A stretch of 64,000 bases of DNA from Balanoglossus misakiensis (taxonomy: Eukaryota; Hemichordata), in assembly GCA_040954595.2 (NCBI GenBank), contig CM082595.2, positions 558,001-622,000 of the forward strand. Reading direction: 5' to 3'. Within the stretch, counting starts at the first letter, position 1; every line of letters starts with the position of its first letter. A program made the position numbers and the translations under genes. A model generated the notes under the pieces. The model saw nothing but the letters and a program-made list of their open reading frames with translations. It was not told where the DNA came from and searched no databases. Positions 57,800 to 64,000 of the stretch are shown here, in pieces.

Positions 57800-57904
57800 T
57801 GTTCATTCAAATTACATTTGCATTCTAGTTGGCAGTAGAAAAATATCTGATGAAGAAAAAAGGTAGTTCTGGTTGAACTGTTTGACATCGCTGGAAGTAA
57901 ATAA

Positions 57905-60002
<2,098 letters not shown>

Positions 60003-60103
60003 TTCGCTAAGTTAAACAAATGGATTATACAGGATATAAATTTCGAGTTATCAACACTCTTTCTAGTTCATGGGCGCAGCCATTTTTAAATAACATCACG
60101 AAA

Positions 60104-61432
60104 TGGATCGGCCGCCATTGATCCCAGAGTCCTTTGCGGAAAGACTGTTCTATTCAATCTGGGGGTGTCCGGCTATGTTCCTAGCGCCACCAACACGTTT
60201 ACATTTTCCTCACTTTTGTTTATTTATTTAAAATGTACGGCTATCGACTTTATATTGTAATCCACCCTTTCTAACGGAATGGCGAGTGTAAAATAAAACT
60301 TTAAAGTTGTAAAAACTCTCGGACAACCCGAAAAACACGGTCCATGGCCCGCTCACTGGACCGGCCGCCATTGATCCCAGAGTCCTTTGCAGAAGAGATT
60401 GTTCTATTCAATCTGGGGGTGTCCGGCTATGTTTCTAGCGCCCTCAACACGTTTACATTTTCCTCACTTTTGTTTATTTTTTACAAATGTACGACTATCG
60501 ACTTTATATTTTAACCCACAACTTCTAATAAAATGGCGAGTGTGAAATAAAACTTTTAAGTTGTAAAAACTCTCGGATAACCCGAAAAACACAGTCCATG
60601 GATCGGGCCATGGACCGGCCGCCATTGATCCCAGAGTCCTTTGCGGAAGAGATTGTTCTATTCAATCTGGGGGTGTCCGGCTATGTTACTAGCGCTACCA
60701 ACACGTTTACATTTACAAAAATGTACGACTATCGACTTTATATTGTAATCCCCCTAAATAAAACTTTTAAGTTGTAAAAACTCTCGGACAACCGAAAAAC
60801 ACGGTTACGGCCCATGGATCCCTAGATAGCCGCCATACTTCTGGGACTGTGGGGTCATCTCTGTAGTTACAGAATAACCAATCAGCGTAAACTATTGTAG
60901 TCACCTGACAAAGAACATAGCCGGACACCCCCAGATTGAATAGAACAATCTCTTCCGCAAAGGACTCTGGGTTCAATGGCGGCCATTCCGTGGCCCGACC
61001 CATGGACCGTGTTTTTCGGGTTGTCCGAGAGTTTTTACAACTTTAAAGTTTCATTTTACACTCGCTATTTCGTTAGATTGGGTGGGTTACAATATAAAGT
61101 CGATAGTCGTACATTTTTGACAAATAAACAAAAGTGAGGAAAATGTAAACGTGTTGGGGGCGCTAGTAACATAGCCGGACACCGCCATTTTGAATAGAAC
61201 AATCTCTTCCGCAAAGGACTCTGGGTTCAATGGCGGCCATTCCGTGGCCCGATCCATGGACCGTGTTTTTCGGGTTGTCCGAGAGTTTTTACAACTTTAA
61301 AGTTTCATTTTACACTCGCTATTTCGTTAGAAGGGGTGGGTTACAATATAAAGTCGATAGTCGTACATTTTTAACAAATAAACAAAAGTGAGGAAAATGT
61401 AAACGTGTTGGTGGCGCTGTAACATGGCCGCA
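60104..61432. repeat. Repeat array: three direct and two inverted ~245-bp units
   Basis: Direct units start near 60104, 60355 and 60611. Each runs GCCGCCATTGATCCCAGAGT ... GGTGTCCGGCTATGTT ... CAACACGTTTACATTT ... GTACGACTATCGACTTTATA ... ACTCTCGGACAACCCGAAAA ... GGTCCATGG. The third lacks about 40 bp. After a ~97-bp spacer (60819-60915) with a CCAAT sequence, two units follow in the opposite orientation, 60916-61168 and 61169-61432. Copies are about 90 per cent alike or better by eye. Short open frames here are by-products. The left edge is about 100 bp from the NSUN5 start codon. I see no transposase or clear target-site duplication. Confidence 0.9.
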
Positions 61433-61439
61433 GTGTTCA

Positions 61440-61678
61440 GCGAACGATGATGTCATCAGTAATTATGTTAATAAGAAGATGGCGACTCCGCTGCGGAAGT
61501 GGGCTCCAGTGTAGCTCCAAAATACCATTGACTTCTGGTATTTACAAAGAAAATTGGGAGTAACAATCATCACAACGCGGAGGGTAGTTTTCAAGCTAAA
61601 CGTATATAAGAACGGGGGAAATTTCTGGTCGGGAAGCCGCCATAAAGGGGGATTTTACAAGAGGACCGCCGAAAATAG
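61440..61678 (+). promoter_or_regulatory. Probable promoter and non-coding first exon of a rightward gene
   Basis: The segment is richer in CpG than its surroundings, has AAGATGGCGAC (YY1-like, about 61485), a TATATAAG box at 61603-61610 and, about 30 bp later, GGGAAGCCGCCATAAAG, a plausible start region with a YY1-like core. A run to GAAAATAG is followed by the good splice donor GTAGGTATTT at 61679. No ATG-initiated frame of note is present, so this would be a 5' UTR exon of a gene continuing beyond the window. Confidence 0.45.
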
Positions 61679-64000
61679 GTAGGTATTTCTCGATGTTAAG
61701 ATTGACGTGTATGTACATTAAAATTTAATCGTCCAAAATATGCCTCAAGAATGAAGCGATCATCGTTTCGTTATCGTAGATATTATTGCAAGATATTTAC
61801 TTAATGCCGGCGGAAATTAAATATTTTTTTCCTGGAAAAATAGTCTGGTAAAAAATCTGGACATTGGAAATTGTGTTGGCGTCGCGATGATGAACAAGAT
61901 GTGGGCTGTTGAATAATTCACCTGATTGAGTATTCGCCGAATAAGGTTGGCGATTCTTAATTCATTGCATTTTCATTTACATTGACGCTAGCGGTATCCT
62001 CTGGCCGCCGACACAAACGTTATTTTGCTTGGTTGATTGAAGCAGACTTTTTTCGCTGCTGGTTGCTGTTGGAAACGGAATGGATGGGCGGATTGCGTAA
62101 TTTTTAGTCTCTTGAAATGTACATGGGTAACATCATGGATTTTTAAGACACAGAAGACATATGTTATCAGTGAAAGTACCCAAGGCATTTCACATTATAT
62201 TTTCAACAAAACCATCGGAACCTCTCTGGATATATTTTGACACTCATCAATTGAATGCGGGTGCCAGTGGCGTCATCACAGCAATAGACACCCTGACAGC
62301 TTGTGTGTGTTTGGTGTGAATTGTGTAAAACAAGTGATGGTAGCAGGTTTTTATGGGCGTTGACGGGTGTTGGAAAATCAAGAGCTGCGACCTTTAACTG
62401 CAGTCCGCCTTCGGATCATACGATTTGTTTGAGAAAGGCCTATATACGTCAAGAGACGCGTCTATACAGTTAAGTTCCAACCAAAAACTGCTTTATACTT
62501 CACTGGTTCTATCGAAACAGACACAATGCGGTGACAGCTACATCAAACTGCCGGTGCAGTGTCAGGTATGTTGAGAGTTGCAGAAAATTTAGATTCCAAG
62601 TCTGAGGATTTCTACATTACGAGAGCAGAGGTACAATATCGCTTTGTTTATCAGACCGTGATGTAAATATTTTGGCCAGACATTTCCAGACTGTCATATG
62701 CCTCAGCATGTGATAGTTTATAGGTTATAATTAGATAACACATAAATAGACATATCACATGATTGATAATTGAAACTAAATAGCCGTCAACCATACCCAA
62801 ATGTCCGAACACTCATAAAAGGGTATTTACAGCAGTGTGAAGTCTGATAAATCTCTGAATCTGAGCAAAATCATTTCAGCAGTCCACAAGCAAAGTCTTT
62901 AAATAGCCTGGATCAATTTCAGAAGAAATATATATGGAATGTTTGTACCAGTACTTCTATTTGCTGCGACCGTAAGTGTTTACATTATGCAATATGCTGT
63001 CTGGTTTGGTGATGCTCTGTTGATAAAAACTGGTAGTCAGGAAGTGCTACTGGGCATAATTCTCACCCTCCTTAAAACCCTTTCTCATGCTACTGAAAAT
63101 GTTTCTTGCATTCTGACAAAGATATTTCACACGTCACATCCTGTACTAGAGCAAAATTGTTTTGCTCAGACTTTCTGTTTCCCGATGCCCTTTTGAATTA
63201 ATCATAGACAACCTCTATCTACTGTCTATTGTTGATTTCGTGGTCCAAATAAAATACATGTATCTATAATATGAATGTGATAATGTTTCATCTCTGGGTT
63301 ATTTTAGAGTGATTTAAAATGTCAAATTTACATTCAAATAACAGTTGAAAAGAAATATATTCATCCTACATTTCTTAGGACGAGGCAATATTGATGTTTT
63401 GAGTAACATGATACCAACAAAATATATTTAGATCATTCACTAAAGCCCTTTGAGTAGTGTTTTGAAAATGTTTTATGATGTGACGTGCATACACGTATTA
63501 GTTTCTAAATTATGCGTATATTTCTAGAATATGCGTAAGTTGCACACGACAGGAAACATAAAACCTTTCAAGTTTTATATTGATTTTTGGGGCTGTATAA
63601 TGTTTCATCTTGCCACAGTCTTTAGATGAATAATAAGCTCTTTCATTACCACTAGCAAATCCTGCTACTTTAACCCCCTTCACCAGCATGGTTTGGTCCA
63701 ATCAATTGTTTTTTATGGCAATGTTGGACCTCTTTAGGAGGAAACGGGGGAGAAAGGGTGAACAATGGGATTATTTTATGGCGTTATTAGGTTTCTTACC
63801 TAAACAATTATTGGACTAGAACTGGATAGAATTTATTGATTAGTTGAAAATTATTCTTTGAATCACCTGCTAACCATGCTGCTTTGATATTTTAATAAAT
63901 GATAAATAAGTAACTAATTACTCAATCAAGGCTGCGAAAATTAAATTAAATGGGTCTTTGTGTACCGTAGCACACGGCAAGGTCAAAAATGTTGTCTGAT
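61679..64000. other. Right-hand region, probably intronic or intergenic, no coding exon seen
   Basis: AT-rich with only short unsupported frames (for example a hydrophobic 85-codon frame at 62939-63196 without context). If the first exon at 61440-61678 is real, this is its first intron. CAG followed by GTATGT near 62566 could be the donor of another untranslated exon. A copy of the palindromic repeat lies at 63671-63764. Confidence 0.4.
63671..63764. repeat. Palindromic ~90-bp interspersed repeat, right-hand copy
   Basis: TTAACCCCCTTCACC, AGCATGGTTTGGTCCAATCA, ATTGTTTTTTATGGCAATGT, TGGACCTCTTTAGGAGG and GAGAAAGGGTGAA follow the same order as the copy at 31438. Confidence 0.75.

Noticed and set aside
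62939-63196. Hydrophobic 85-codon frame beginning MFVPVLLFAATVSVYIMQYA
   Set aside because: Signal-like start but no Kozak support, no homologous downstream sequence and no splice context. Probably chance in AT-rich DNA.

Overview
The window is animal (metazoan) nuclear DNA. Every recognisable gene is split into many short exons with GT-AG introns of roughly 80 bp to several kb, intergenic DNA is AT-rich, and the products are animal-specific or eukaryotic (G-protein beta subunit, GASK1 Golgi protein, agrin, mitochondrial RNA polymerase, NSUN5). The proteins resemble vertebrate orthologues closely, yet introns and intergenic gaps are compact, and agrin carries the NtA domain and nine follistatin-like modules. 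That suggests an invertebrate, perhaps a deuterostome such as a hemichordate or cephalochordate. The species is an inference, not something read from the sequence.

Layout. 1-10 kb: 3' six coding exons of a G-beta gene (GNB1 type, + strand, start exon lies upstream of the window) and a long 3' UTR. 11.5-13.2 kb: a three-exon GASK1/FAM198-like type II Golgi protein (+). 13.3-14.7 kb: at least four phase-compatible exons of an unrecognised minus-strand gene whose last exon lies antisense to the GASK1-like 3' region. 17.4-44.5 kb: a full agrin gene (+, 28 exons assembled, 1768 codons, frame preserved throughout), with an 8-kb first intron between the NtA exon and the rest. 44.9-48.3 kb: a 10-exon minus-strand WD40 protein of 567 residues ending in a CAAX-like tetrapeptide. 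48.5-57.0 kb: POLRMT, the mitochondrial RNA polymerase (+, 29 exons, 1278 residues). 57.9-60.0 kb: NSUN5, the 28S rRNA cytosine-5 methyltransferase (-, 6 exons, 445 residues). 60.1-61.4 kb: an array of about five ~245-bp units, three direct and two inverted, just upstream of NSUN5. 61.4-61.7 kb: a probable promoter and non-coding first exon of a gene running out of the window to the right.

Gene arrangement. Agrin and the WD40 gene converge tail to tail with predicted polyadenylation sites under 100 bp apart. The WD40 gene and POLRMT are head to head with 258 bp between start codons (shared promoter). POLRMT and NSUN5 converge with overlapping predicted 3' ends. POLRMT and NSUN5 are both expression-machinery housekeeping genes; I see no operon-like or pathway cluster. 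The most unusual items are the agrin architecture (no SEA domain, an extra cysteine-rich exon, a candidate 27-nt microexon), the WD40 protein's combination of a PYM/eIF2A-like N-terminal helix with a CAAX-like end, the unidentified minus-strand gene, the inverted repeat array at the NSUN5 promoter, and a dispersed ~90-bp palindromic repeat family seen at least six times.
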